DNA of 64,000 nucleotides from Akanthomyces muscarius (Eukaryota; Ascomycota; Sordariomycetes; Hypocreales; Cordycipitaceae). The notes under the pieces were generated by a model that saw nothing but the letters and a program-made list of their open reading frames with translations, did no database searches and was not told where the DNA came from. Of the stretch, positions 1-11,200 are shown one piece after another. The stretch is from contig NC_079242.1 in NCBI RefSeq assembly GCF_028009165.1, positions 1-64,000 of the forward strand, written 5' to 3'. Each line of letters starts with the position of its first letter. Within the stretch, counting starts at the first letter, position 1. The position numbers and the translations under genes are program-made.

Positions 1-115
1 TGGCCTGGTGAAGAAAGGCCGAGAGGCGGAGGGCCAGGGCGCGAGCTTCCGGACTACAAAATCACGGGGCGTGGTGTTTTCGCTCGTGGTGGCTCTCGTG
101 GCTTACATGGTATAA
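1..115 (+). CDS. Small Cys-rich protein, 3' end only (copy 1)
   Basis: This is the last 115 nt of the gene seen complete at 20215-20855; the rest lies left of the window. The visible part encodes the basic stretch and the hydrophobic C-terminal tail ending LVAYMV, then TAA. It is identical to the corresponding part of the complete copy. The function is unknown. See the complete copy for a description. Confidence 0.6.
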   Translation, partial: GLVKKGREAEGQGASFRTTKSRGVVFSLVVALVAYMV

Positions 116-758
116 ATGAAAGTGGATCCATCATAGTTAGGTCGTTGACGGAGCCCGCTCGTAGCGGCCCTGTACAACGACTACGAGCTGCCCTGTCTAG
201 ACTAGGAAGTAATACTACATACACATTCTAAAACCACTATTACTTCCCGGTAGAATAAGTCTTCTATCATACTCCTCACTTCTTCTTCATGACATCTTCC
301 TGTGACCCATTTTGGGGTGAGATTTATTCACGATGCACCGAGATTCTGCGCCTGCATGGCGTGACACCAGCTCAGCAATCCACGCTTCCTCTTTTTCCAC
401 AGGCAAGAAACAACAATACTTCACGCCGTCTTCAGAAAAGGGACAAGTACCGGCGTCTCCAAGGCAGCAGCCTTATAGACCAAGGTACGCCGCCAAGTCT
501 TTCATGGAGACTGGCACGTCACGCGTCATGCACGCCGCCAATAAAATATCATAGTGCTCGCACATAATGCAAACAAATTGGTTGGTTCTACCCTAATCGG
601 CGCTAGCTGATGGTCGTCCAGACTTTATTGTAAGCCACTACGCCCATTTGCCTAAACCCACTTGCCTGAAATGTCAAGCTTACCTCTCTAGCCAGATAGA
701 CCAGACTTCACACTGGCGAAGCCAGGCAGTCTCTTGATGGCCCTCGACTAAAGCAGAG

Positions 759-2180
759 TTACTCGGGCGCTGGAGGAACGCCCCCAATACACTCGTCCTC
801 TCCATCACCGTCCGGGTCCGGAGTGTTGCAAATAGACTTGTAGCTCGGATGTTGCTGATCCATTGGCTTCATCACTCCATCTTGCCACTCGTACCCTAGT
901 ATTGTTAGTATGAGCGTATAGAAAAGAGCATGAAGAATAAACAAGGACAAGAAAACGGAACGTACGCAGTGCCCACAGAGCAGAAGCCTCGCCGTCGACG
1001 AGGTAGGGCGAAATGCTGCACTTGTCTGTGAGAGTTTCGACATCGCCCTTGCAAGCCGGCACGCTTCCGCCTTTTCCGACAATCTGCAGTTCTGACTTCT
1101 TCTTGGAGATGGTGCCACAGCTTTCGATCAGTTTTGGGAAGAAGACCCATCGCGTCCACATCTCTGGGTCGGCCGCTGGATCAGCTGTGCGCTCGATGGA
1201 CTCCATTTTAGCGGAACCATGGCTCCCTATACGCTGATAGTTAGTATGAAGCCCTCATCATGATTCGATAGGGGAGAAAGGCAGACTGACACTCATATGT
1301 AACACCTGCTCCGAACACTTCCTTGACCACACCTTCGAGACCGGCGGAGAAGCCTTGGCTGATAGACGTCTCTTTGCCCTTGGTCAAGGCCAGTGCCTGG
1401 CCTGGCGGCTGCGACTCTCCGGCCTCGCCAGGTGCCCGTGTCTCTGGTCCAAGCAGGCCGGTACGTTTCTGCTCGCAGAAGGTCTGGCACGAGTTCATGT
1501 TGGGCCGAATCGGACCGCAGGATCCGTCTTCGTTTAGCGTGATGCCCTCGGGCCTGGGACAATCGGTGCGCGACTTTCCAAAAAAGCTGACCGGGCAATC
1601 TGTTGCGGTCTCGTCGGCCCGGGCACCGAGAGGGCTGTCGCCCACAAACTCGAGCCAGCTTCCTCTGCCGCGTTTTCTCACCGAGCCTGGCGTGTCAGGT
1701 GGGTTCTTGCCGCCAGGTGGCTTGATGTTGATGCCGGCAAAGATCCCGTACGCGGCAAAGGTGAGGTTGTTGACCACGTGCACACCTGTGAACGTCCCAA
1801 GCTTGTTGCAGTCCTTGAATAGCTGGGCGATGCCACGCTTCACCTCACCCTGGGTAATAGTGCGGTTACGCGCGCTGCCGTTGCAGATGGACATGATGGT
1901 GGTGTTATGGCGCTTGTACGCGCATTCATTCATGGCCATGGGCAGTCCCGCTGGGGTAGCGGCCAGGTTCTCCTCCAAGAATCGACCGGCTTCATTGAGA
2001 TCCTTCTGCTCCAGACTGTCGCTTGTAAGTTTGCATAACCGATTTTGTATCTGCTAGACGCTTGAAAATAACGCACCCTCTGTCTGCATAGCATTCGCTG
2101 TAAGAGTCGCTGTGGCGTGGTTCTGCAACAGAGCCACATACGACGGAGCTAAGTCCAAGAAGGACGAGAAAACCACGCAT
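759..2180 (-). CDS. Secreted 14-cysteine protein, four exons (copy 1)
   Basis: Exons by hand: 2077-2180, 1291-2021, 966-1226, 759-895; phases join without a stop to give 410 aa. Donors read gtgcgt, gtcagt and gtacgt; acceptors are acaag, gtatag and actag, the last two with CTAAC-like branch points. Residues 1-19 (MRGFLVLLGLSSVVCGSVA) form a good signal peptide. The mature part has 14 Cys and four N-glycosylation sequons in the first 120 residues. A Gly/Pro/Arg-rich middle may be disordered, and the C-terminus is acidic. Residues of about 60-120 faintly resemble Cys-containing fungal secreted effector domains such as Hce2, but I cannot confirm that. A TATA box lies about 105 bp upstream of the ATG. 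I infer an extracellular protein of unknown function. Confidence 0.7.
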
Positions 2181-2282
2181 TTTAAGACCAAACAGGAGCG
2201 TTCGGTAGGAGAAATGCTATTACGCTGCTGATATGAAAGAGAAGCATAAGGGATTCCTCGTCTCTAGGTCAGCGCGGCGAGT

Positions 2283-2289
2283 ATTTATA
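2283..2289 (-). promoter_or_regulatory. TATA box of the secreted-protein gene (copy 1)
   Basis: The minus strand reads TATAAAT here, about 105 bp upstream of the ATG at 2180, a usual distance for a fungal promoter. It is repeated in copy 2 at 23023-23029. Confidence 0.45.
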
Positions 2290-2294
2290 CCTAG

Positions 2295-3914
2295 CTTTCA
2301 CGATACTGTTGGCCTCTAATCGTATGTTGACAGCTATGAACCATTTCACTAACCTGATCTGTGTACTTACGCAGGAAAAAGTACCATGCTGACGGAGCAT
2401 GCATGACTATATTTCGCGCGGTGGCTTTATGCAGCGGAAAGGCGTCGCCATCGTCGATTATTATGGTCATCTTGCAGGTTCTTTATCCCCGTCGTCGCTC
2501 GCGTAGTAGTATAAGCCACGTACACTGGGCCGGCTGGGGTTTTAGAGCGTACTCTACGGTGAGGTGGATCGTGGCAAGGCTGCTGGGATGGAGATGAACT
2601 TCGAGGACTTTCTTCGTGATCTGTGCTATTGGTGTACCTTGGCGCCACCAATGCGGCGCTAATGCCGCCAAGGCTCAGAATTTGTGTGAAGTGTGACCGT
2701 TGCCAGAGTGCGCTAGGCTGCGCAGCCTGATTTGGACCCATGGCGGCGTCCAGGAGGAGCAAGCCTGGCGGAGGCCGCCATTTATAGCGTATGGGGCTGA
2801 ACGAACATAGCTCCGTCCGCCGCTCCGATGGCATGTCACCCAAGGGCATGTTGTGAGGCCGCAACGAGCGACTGGTCTACTACTACTTTATATGCGCGTA
2901 TCCACAATCTACGCTCTGCTAATTTGTCACTTGTTTGAGGATATAGCGGCTTGCTGTTAGATTCCCTTTCTTTCTTAATTTTCCGAATCAACTGGTAGTG
3001 ATAGAGTGCCCGTTGGAAGCGGCCCTCTATGAAGGGTCTTAGCTGGACTTCGTTGTCAAGTCGATGGTTGGCATGATATTTGCTATGCTTGAGGCTTATG
3101 CTAAACCACGGCCTGCCTTACTACTCGTAACTCGAAACCCTGTCCAAGTAGTGAGCCATTCCCTGCGCACGTACCCTCCTAATTAGATCCACACGGAAGA
3201 ATATTACGATTAAATGTGTTACCGTGGGCGGATACCTCTTGGCAGGAAGACAATAGTTAAGAGTCCATGGTTGACTTGCTTTACATCGCTCGCTGCACGC
3301 TGCGAAGGATATCCCGCCTCTACCCGGGGCCACAGTGGAAGTCAGGCCAAGTTCACACGCAAGTGCCAGAAGACTGGCAGCCTCTCCCACCTGTGTTGAG
3401 GAAGACCGCGTCTGAATCTAGTACGGTCGGCCAAATAAGGCGCAAGTGAGGACACCGAAGCAATAGCAGGCGGCGACATTGTCGACATCACGTCCCCGTC
3501 AAACTAAACAAGAACCAGGTTACCAGGGCCGTTTGGCCAATTTTCCTTGCTCACCGCCTAGATAGCGGCGAATTTTAAATGGTCAGCTATGGGTATGCCT
3601 TGACGAAAGAGCAGATCCAGGATGCCGAGGAGGAAATCTCGCGGGAGGAATCCACATACAGATTCGCTAGACAAGTGGACAGGCCATCCATCGGGCGTCA
3701 GTTAACCAACTAAACAAAAGCCCGACCAATATCGGCCTCTCGTCGACGTAAGGGTTCGTTGGTTCCAACATCAGCTTAGTCGACTGGTCTGGGCGAGGTC
3801 ACGGCGGCAGCGTCGGCCGCGTCGGCCGCGTCGGTAGTCGCGACGCCTCATGAACTTGTCACGCGGGAGTAGCGGTACATGGAAGTAGTATTAGCAAATC
3901 GTATGTTCTTCGCT
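2295..3914. other. Intergenic region without a convincing gene
   Basis: This 1.6 kb lies between the two minus-strand genes of the duplicated block. Open frames of 60-145 codons occur on both strands but are compositionally random and lack splice or domain support. One short ORF at 3579-3713 looks more protein-like and is listed separately. A short GCGTCGGCC direct repeat occurs near 3810-3835. The same content recurs at 23035-24654. Confidence 0.5.
3579..3713 (+). CDS. Possible 44-codon ORF or gene relic
   Basis: ATG to TAA, 44 aa, with a charged helical stretch (KEQIQDAEEEISREESTYRF) unlike the surrounding noise. It could be a fragment of a longer degraded gene or chance. There is no supporting promoter or homologue that I can name. 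An identical copy lies at 24319-24453. Confidence 0.15.
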   Translation: MVSYGYALTKEQIQDAEEEISREESTYRFARQVDRPSIGRQLTN

Positions 3915-6900
3915 CTATAGACTTGCGTCACTATTGTCGCTTTCAGCACCGGCAGTGCTGTTCCCACTGCTGCGCTCTATGTCTTCGTCTTCGTCCGCGC
4001 TCTCGTCACCCTCGTGTAGAGCCCTATCGTCAACATATCTATACGTCTGAGGTGCTTCTGCTTGGTCTAGAAATTCGAAAAGTAGCCGATCATCACCTGA
4101 CCCGTTATGCATGCTCTTGATTTCTTCTAAGAGTCTAAGTTTGGTGATAATCAGGCTCCGTTTACCTGAAGGGTCCTCAAAGAGCTGCTCAATAACGTTA
4201 ACAAATTCTTGGAGACGGCATAGCTCACCACGGGCTTGGGCAGACGGCGGTTCGGTGAGCAGAGGCATGGCACCAACGGCAGCTCGGCTGGCGTGCCGCA
4301 GAAAATTCAGGACAGGTAGTGTGGGCAGGATCACGGTCGGCGTCGCCCCCCCATGCGGCGAACCACTCTCGACCGGCACCTCCCACAGCTGAAGGTCGAT
4401 CGAATCCGGATCATTGAAGTTCCAGAAGCCAGATGGTGGACTCCCTGGCAAGCTCAAGTGCCGAGGTCCGGCCACCCGCAAGAGACATGCAAAGCACCTT
4501 TGAAGATCACCAGCCAGGCGCACCACCGTATCCAATGGTTGGCGAGCTACCCAGCCTGTTGTTATGGACAGTCCGCGCACCGCGCGGAAACTTTGGACGA
4601 GCTCTGCATTTCTATAGTGAAGCGCCTGATATGCTCTTTTCCACTTCGGTGAAAGAGGGAAAGCCGTTTTTTTAATCTAGACGTTCGCGTCTTAGTATAA
4701 TGCTGAATCTACTCATGACCATCTACGTACCTCGAACGTGTCCGCTAAGTACCGGTATGGGTTAATGAGGGGAGCCCAGAATTGTATGCGAAAGAATGTT
4801 GGCAGATGGTTATAGCAGCAGCTCCGTCCGTGGCTTACGCTCATCTCTTTCGTCCGGTCTGGATTGAACATGACGGTGATGTAGCGACCGATGGTGTCCC
4901 GAAACAGGTTGCCAAATGGGACCGCGTCCGGGTGGCGCGCTGCGTTGTATAGATCGCGTAGTCGCTCGTAGAAGACCCGGAACGCGTTCCCGGCCCATGT
5001 CACTTTGTTCGGCGTCTCGAACAGTGTGTCGAACACATTTCTGCTCCATAGCTGCTCTTTGGGAGCCCGTTTTGCCATCCAGTTTGGTAGGCCCGTAGGG
5101 AGGTGTGGTGTGCTGTCCGGCGTCCCTGCGAGCTGCCGAATCTCCCACGCCTCGTCCAGAATATCCAGTATAGTATGCGGGGTGACCATGCGCCCAGTAG
5201 GAGTTTGAATGGACTCGAGAGCTGTCGCGAGCGAGTTTGGTCCATTGGGATACTTACGCCGTATTTGGCTGTTCTTTACTTGGTCGTATTCCTCCAATGC
5301 CTTACGCCAATACAGCAACAGCTTGCTCAGCATGTGGAGCCCGTATTCTCTTGCCACCTCCTGCGCTGCAATGTGAACCGCCGTTTTTTCGTCCGTTATG
5401 GCTATGTGTAAGCTGGCTCGGTCGTGTTCGCGTAGATGTGCTGCTTTGAGCATTAGGTCTTCGATGATGTACGCAGCCGACACGTTACTACACGCAAAAG
5501 CCCGGACACTAGACTGGGCTGCCCATTCCGGGTGCAGAGGATTGCGAGGTATGTACAATTGCAGCAGCTTCGGAATGGACAGGTGACCGTGCATCCAATC
5601 GAGCTGGTCTAGTCTGAGCCAGAGAAGGCCTAAGTCGCAGACCGTTTCGCGTAGGCCGAGTCCACGTCGTGTGTACTGGACACGCCGTCCATCTTTGATC
5701 TGCTTCAACTGCCATTGGTTCTCCCATATCCATTTGTCGGCGAAGTAGTCCCTATCGCTATTTAAGGACGACACGAGCAGTCGCAGGAAAAGCTCGGCGG
5801 TATAGAAGCACACGAGTGACCGTGAGCTCCGCTTGGCATGGGAAGATGCCTCGTCTTTCTCGCCGCTGTTAGCGAAAATATAGTCGAGTGGTTTGACAAA
5901 CCGGCGCGCCATGGTGCAGACAAAGTCATTCACGTCTGCTGTTGGCAACACCCAAAAAGGCTTATGCTCAAGATCTCCCACGGACGTACAAGAGGCACCA
6001 CCTACAGTTTGGTGGTCTAAAGTCCCGTCCTGCTCCCCTCGGTTAAACTTACCACCATGAAGCATCGTGAGGATGGCGTCAAGCCGAAACGTGATCTCTT
6101 TGCGGACGGCGTACCCGTTCGTGGGCGCGTCGTGGTCTGCTACAGCATCAAGATGGCGTTTATTGGCTTCCCACGCCCCCACCAGCTTCCGCCTCTGTGG
6201 CGCCCCGGTAATGGCGCTGGCACGGTCATGGCCCGCAGTGAAAACATCTTTCATCATGGTGTCTGTCAGTGCCAGGGCTGCAAGCGAAGGCGCGGCAAAA
6301 GGCCGGTAATCACTGGCAATGACAGAGAATCGTTCTTTATCACAGTTGTACGCCTTCGCATGGACGACACCTAGTTTTGGACAGCTGGGGTGGCCAGGGT
6401 CGGTTGGTTGGGGCACACGCGCCGCCACACTTCGCACTTTGGCGTCGTAGGTAGCCGCATCACGAAGGTGGTACGTGCGAAAGTACTCGGACTGGAGCCC
6501 CATATCTAGCGAAATGTCTCGAAGATCAGCGTGAAATTTCTCTAGACATCGTTTCTTCCACAAAAGTGTGACGGGGACTTCGTCCCGACCCTCTGTGGTG
6601 GACGCCGTGGCCAGATCGCGGAGCCCGATATCCAACCAGCAGGACCGGAAGTCGAGGAACATCGGGTTGAGTGCGCGCATCACATTGCTCACAAAAAGGT
6701 CCAAGGACTGACCAAGAGTCGGCTGCGCAAAGCTGTTCTTGGTGTCATGGACCTGGAATAACAGTTTGGGGTTCTGGAAGTAGGCAAATGCAGATGCGCC
6801 GTTTATGACGGAAATCCTGATTTGAGCGCATCTTGCCTGGAAGGCCTGCCAAAATTCGCCAAGGTACTGCCCTGGAACGGTGTAGCGTAAGTGGGCGGCA

Positions 6901-8933
6901 CGAGAGCTGTCGTCTGCCGACCAGCGGTCCGTCGCTGGTTTCTCCTGATAGGATTTGCACTTGGCATTGGCGATGGCAAATGTGGAAGGCATTTCTTGTC
7001 GAAACAAAGCCGGTAGCGTGGACTGGACGGCTGGCAAGATAGCACCGTTCACCAGTTCCTCCTGGCGCGCGAGCGACAGGGTGTAGGGAGACTTGGCGGC
7101 ACGTTGCTGTCGTGCTCGCTGTGGCTTTACCGGCTTGCCATCGTTGGTGTTGGGGAAAAAGACAAACACGTCCATAGGAATGCCGCCGGCGACGAACGAA
7201 CCGAGCAGCGTGTGTCGTGTGTGGCCCAGGTCGACGCCATGCGGCGCGATGATCTGATTCCCCGCGATGGACCGCGTATAGGGCGGGTTGAAGGAGAGCC
7301 GGAATGAGTTGTTGTCAGGCCGGATGGCGGCGAGGCTTGTGGGGCCGAGCCAAATACTGTCCACATCCCATGCTCTCGTGATGCGCACGTCGTGTATGCG
7401 GATGTCGCACTCCGACTTGGACAGCGACAGCGATGCTGGTGGTTGGGCAAGAAGTGACTGCCATTGTCGACCCTCGGTTCGCTCGTGCTGCGGTTCCAGT
7501 GCAGGCTCGAGCCTATCTCGGATCCACTGTGTCATTTCCTGTATGGAAAAGCAGTCCCGGTCTACATCAGGCGACTGCTGATGGGGCTCTTGACCTATAT
7601 GCTCCGTCAGCTCTGCAGATATGTTGGTATGTAGAGGATACATACAAGCGCAGCGACCAGACAGCGTCTCTTGGAATATGCGCAGGTAGGCATCGGATTG
7701 ACGTGAGAGAAAGGTACGACCGGCGGTAGACTCAGCCGACTCAATGGCGGCAACAATCTCATCAAGAGGATGGGGAGCAACGGATGATGCTGACCCAGCT
7801 TCAGTGGGTAGTGCGTGCTGAGGTCCGTCTGGAGAGGACAAAGTCTCGACGCACGGCGTAGAATCGTCCCCAACATACCCCTCCACACTGAGATCCCAAC
7901 TCTCATCCGACACAAACAAGCCGGACTCATCTCTCGCACTGCATTCTGGCTCAGAATGGTTGTCTTGGTGCTCACCCGCGCAGTCGCTGACCGTCTCGTT
8001 CACGTTTTTCGTCTCGTCGGCGGCGGACGGGTGGTCGCGTTCTTCCTCGTCATTCTCTGCGGTGGTACCAAAAAAGGTCTCGCCCGTCGACACAACAATC
8101 ACCGATCGTACAAGCGTGGCGTCCGCTCCATTAGCTTCCTCTGCAGTGTGCTCATCGCCCGGGTCGGGCGGGTCGGCCGCTGTGGGGAAGGTCGCACTTG
8201 TCGATTCGACTGGCGGTTCAATCGGAGCGGGTGACAGGATACGCACTTGACTCTGGGGTGTGTTTGCCTCGTCGATGTGCTCCTGCCAGCGCGTAATGCG
8301 CTGCCTGGCCCTGTGTTGCTGGACTCGACGGGTGGAGGAAGATGTTTTGGTCGCCGACAGTGTAGGTGGAGCGTCTTCACCTCGCTTATCCGGGATAGAG
8401 ACACTGCCAGTAGCAGGCCGTAGAGCAAGGCAAACAGGTGCGCTCTTCACCGTTGTTTTCTCGTGCTCTCTTGAGACTTTCGTTGTTTGGTCTGAGAGGA
8501 AGGCGTTCGGCGTAGGGCTCTTGCGCTCACGGAGGTTGTATCGTTGCTCGGGTGCTGTCAGACATGGTGGACTCTGCCTCGTCAAGTCAGTTGTTTCAAC
8601 GCGGCCCAAAGCAGCACTATGAAGACCATATGTCTCGCATGACTTTTGAAGTTCGTTCTTCGAACGGCTTTGTTGGTCTTGCCGTTGACCATCGTCGGTG
8701 TCTGGGACATTGTCTTGTCCGGCATGTGTTGACGCCGCGTTGTCTCTGATCTGCTCTTCAGCATGATCGACTGTGTTTATAATGCTGATGGCAGGTTCTT
8801 GCGCCACATCGGCAATGGTTTGGTCTCGTCTTGCTTGTGCAGCGGCTTGTCGTCGACGGAATGACCGCTGTCTCTCCAATTCCCGCCGAAGTTGTTGCTC
8901 TTCGGAGGTGAGACTCACTTTTCGCCGCGTCAT
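3915..8933 (-). CDS. Unrecognised 1,637-residue protein, two exons (copy 1)
   Basis: Exon 1 is 4731-8933 (1,401 codons) and exon 2 is 3915-4625. The intron 4626-4730 (105 nt) has a strong gtacgt donor and atatcag acceptor and joins in phase 0 (DTFE then ALHYRN), so the downstream 221-codon frame belongs to this gene. Residues 1-50 are very basic and Arg/Gln-rich, a likely coiled coil. About 50-400 is acidic, Ser/Thr/Pro-rich and probably disordered. From about 500 to 1,420 the sequence looks globular, with regular hydrophobic spacing and Trp/Tyr-rich stretches. The C-terminus is again acidic (DEDEDIERSS). There is no signal peptide or membrane segment. I recognise no family. Its size and intact frame in two copies argue against a relic. 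Subtelomeric context suggests a lineage-specific gene or mobile-DNA cargo; this is inference. Confidence 0.8.
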
Positions 8934-9741
8934 GACAATCCTTCAAGTCACGTAGTTGGGTACCTGTATACACGTTTTATTTTCCAACTTGGTTATTATT
9001 ATAGCAAGAGAGGATAGAGATGGCTGTGTTGGGTCCTATTGCAACCGCATCCTTTTATCTAGGGTAGTGCCCCCGGGCGCAGACAGGAAAGAATGTGCGA
9101 CGACACCACCGCTTGGCCATTGTTGTCTCTTTCCACCCCCTATTCTGCGCCTGTGCACTCGCCGTAAAAAGAACGAGCGGGTGCAGTGTGATAACGCGTC
9201 GCAGTTGAACAGATCATCTCTTCTTTGTTTACACATGGCCGTCACAATCACACGAGGCTGAGCTATGGACAAGGGGTCCGACCAAGCATTTCGACCAACG
9301 GGAGGTACTGTGGCTTTGACAGGGGTACCGACCATCCATTTCCATGGTCTGCATTGGCTGCCTTGCCCTCGGTGGGGAAAACGCGCTCGCCAGAAGCCGG
9401 GATGTGTAACGCTGCGGCCCGTGCCGTATCGCAGCTTGACATCTGCGTCGTCTCGAGTCAGATCTGCTTCTGCTCCATCCTACCGCACGTTAACAGGAAG
9501 ATGGCATGCGCAATCCGGAATACCACTGATTTGCAGTCTAAAATCTTCGTAGAGCCGACCAAAATGTCCATTACAGCCTGCTGCAGTCAGCTATCAACTT
9601 TTAAGAGCGTGCATCTTTACCGCCCGTTCGCTGTTCCCACCTCTTGCTCTTACTCTTGCTAGTCACTTCACTTTTTTTTCTGCCAAGTTTTTTTCTATTT
9701 GCTATCTAACTGTCTAACCCGACCCCAAACCGCCCTCTAAT
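8934..9741. other. Upstream region and right end of duplicated block (copy 1)
   Basis: This holds the presumed promoter of the 1,637-residue gene and about 700 bp more. The 145- and 95-codon plus-strand frames at 9225-9662 overlap each other in different frames and look like noise. The last 28 bp (about 9713-9740) are C-rich and weakly telomere-like (CTAACCC, CCCCAAACC), immediately before the G-rich array. Confidence 0.45.
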
Positions 9742-10440
9742 GTCTAGGTTTAGGTTTAGGTTAGGGCTTCTTCTATAGGGAACTTGAAAACATAGCTTAG
9801 GGTCTAGGTTTAGGTCTAGGTTAGGGTTTGAACGTGTCTTTTAACGCGAATTATTTCCGCTAGCGCGAAAATATAAGTCCTTTATAGTACTTTTAAATGT
9901 AGGGTCTAGGTTTGGGTTTAGGTTAGGGTCTCTTCTATAAGGAACGTAAAAAGTAGCTTAGGGTTTAGGTTTGGGTTTAGGTTAGGGTTTCTTCTATAGG
10001 GAATGTAAAAAGTAGCTTAGGGTCTAGGTTTAGGTCTAGGTTAGGGTTTAAACGTGTCTTTTAACGCGAATTATTTCCGCTAGCGCGAAAATATAAGTCC
10101 TTTATAGTACTTTTAAATGTAGGGTCTAGGTTTGGGTTTAGGTTAGGGTTTCTTCTATAAGGAACTTAAAATAATAGGGTAGGGTCTAGGTTTAGGTCTA
10201 GGTTAGGGTTGCTTTTAGAAGGATCTTAAAAATATAGCTTAGGGTCTAGGTTAGGGTTGGACTTAGGGTTACTTCTATAAGGAATAGAAAAAGTAGCTTA
10301 GGGTCTAGGTTAGGGTTAGATATAGGGTGGCTTCTTTAAGGGACGTTAAAGGTAGTATAGGGTTTAGGGTAGGGTTAGACGTAAAGTGGCTTCTATAATA
10401 TATAGAAGAAAGTAGTGTAAAGTATAGGGTAGGGTCTTAT
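9742..10440 (+). repeat. Interstitial degenerate telomere-like array (TTAGGG type)
   Basis: The plus strand is dominated by TTTAGG, TCTAGG, TTTGGG and TTAGGG hexamers in runs of 20-30 bp. The runs are separated by a roughly 30-bp spacer of the type CTTCTATAGGGAACGTAAAA, giving about eight minisatellite units of 50-60 bp. A larger unit of about 220 bp is duplicated: 9790-9930 matches 10010-10150, including a spacer with ACGCGAATTATTTCCGC. Repeats decay to the right, passing through TAGGGT/AAGTGG variants to AT-rich DNA by 10440. The G-rich strand runs left to right, as at a right-hand chromosome end. Confidence 0.9.
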
Positions 10441-10957
10441 ATAAAATAAGATATAGTAGTAAGAAGAAAAGAAAGAACTATAAAGTGTAAGATAGAGTAA
10501 AAAGGTTTAATAATAGTATAGTACTCTACTAAAAAGAACTAGAATATAAGTAAAATAGGGTTTTATACTAGAATATAATAGTAAAGTAAATATAGAGTCT
10601 AGTTATATAGAATATAGTAAAGTAGTAAAAGGATCTCTTTTATTTCTCTATTAATAAAGAGACTATAATATAAAGATAAATACTAAAAATCTTTAAATTA
10701 TATAGTATCTTAAATAGAAAAAAAGAACTACTATGAAAAATAATAGAAAGTAACTAAATAGTATAATAAGATAAGGCTTATTTTATAGAAAAAGTCCTTT
10801 TTATATTTACTAGTATATAGAATAAGGTAGAATAGAAAGGTACTTTTAGTATAGGGTAAGGGAATAAAAAAATAAAATAAAAAACTAGTTTAATTTAAAA
10901 AAGAAATAGAAATAGTAAATAGAAAAGTAATATAGATAGCTAAAAATAACCCTAAAA

Positions 10958-11200
10958 GAGTGTTAGTTACCTTCTAAGACAGGTAGGGGTCCTATAGGCG
11001 CTAGAAACAGGGGTCGAACTACGTGGGTAGCCCTGTACGACATGGAGAGCCCTGTAGAGAGCTGAAAACAGGCCGGGAAGAGTGCTAGTTGCCTTCCGAG
11101 ACAGGTAGGGGTCCTAGGGCGCTGGAAACAGGGGTCTAGTTACGTGGGTAGCCCTGGGAGACATGGAGAGCCCTGTAGAGAGCTGAAAATAGGCCGGGAA
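10958..11200 (+). repeat. Tandem pair of 121-122 bp units
   Basis: Units 10958-11079 and 11080-11200 both begin GAGTG(T/C)TAGTT and contain GACAGGTAGGGGTCCTA and GAGAGCCCTGTAGAGAGCTG. They differ at about ten positions. A third partial unit seems to start at 11201 (GAGTGT) but diverges. Such repeats are common in 5' regions of non-LTR elements; a regulatory role is inference. Confidence 0.85.

Larger units (their letters stand above)
1..9741. repeat. Segmental duplication, copy 1 (left end cut by window)
   Basis: Direct repeat of 20741-30481, offset 20,740 bp. All open frames agree in length and sequence between copies, and homopolymer runs such as the T8 near 9672 match; I saw no mismatch in the stretches I compared. 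Homology ends at 9741, where copy 1 continues into TTAGGG-like repeats and copy 2 into CTAACCC. The left limit lies outside the window, so the true repeat is longer than 9.7 kb. Confidence 0.97.

Noticed and set aside
289..567. 92-codon plus-strand frame, also at 21029-21307
   Set aside because: Overlaps another frame of similar length, has no domain, no splice support and random composition; duplication alone explains its presence twice.
1323..2057. 244-codon plus-strand frame
   Set aside because: Antisense to the secreted-protein gene, whose spliced frame has a signal peptide and conserved-looking Cys pattern.
2427..2864. 145-codon minus-strand frame
   Set aside because: No recognizable protein character; low-complexity Arg/Ser/Pro composition typical of GC-rich noise frames.
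9225..9662. 145-codon plus-strand frame at the block end
   Set aside because: A second frame of 95 codons overlaps it out of phase and neither has motif or promoter support.
9742..10440. True chromosome end
   Set aside because: The repeats are degenerate and sequence continues for 54 kb; at most this is a former or interstitial telomere.
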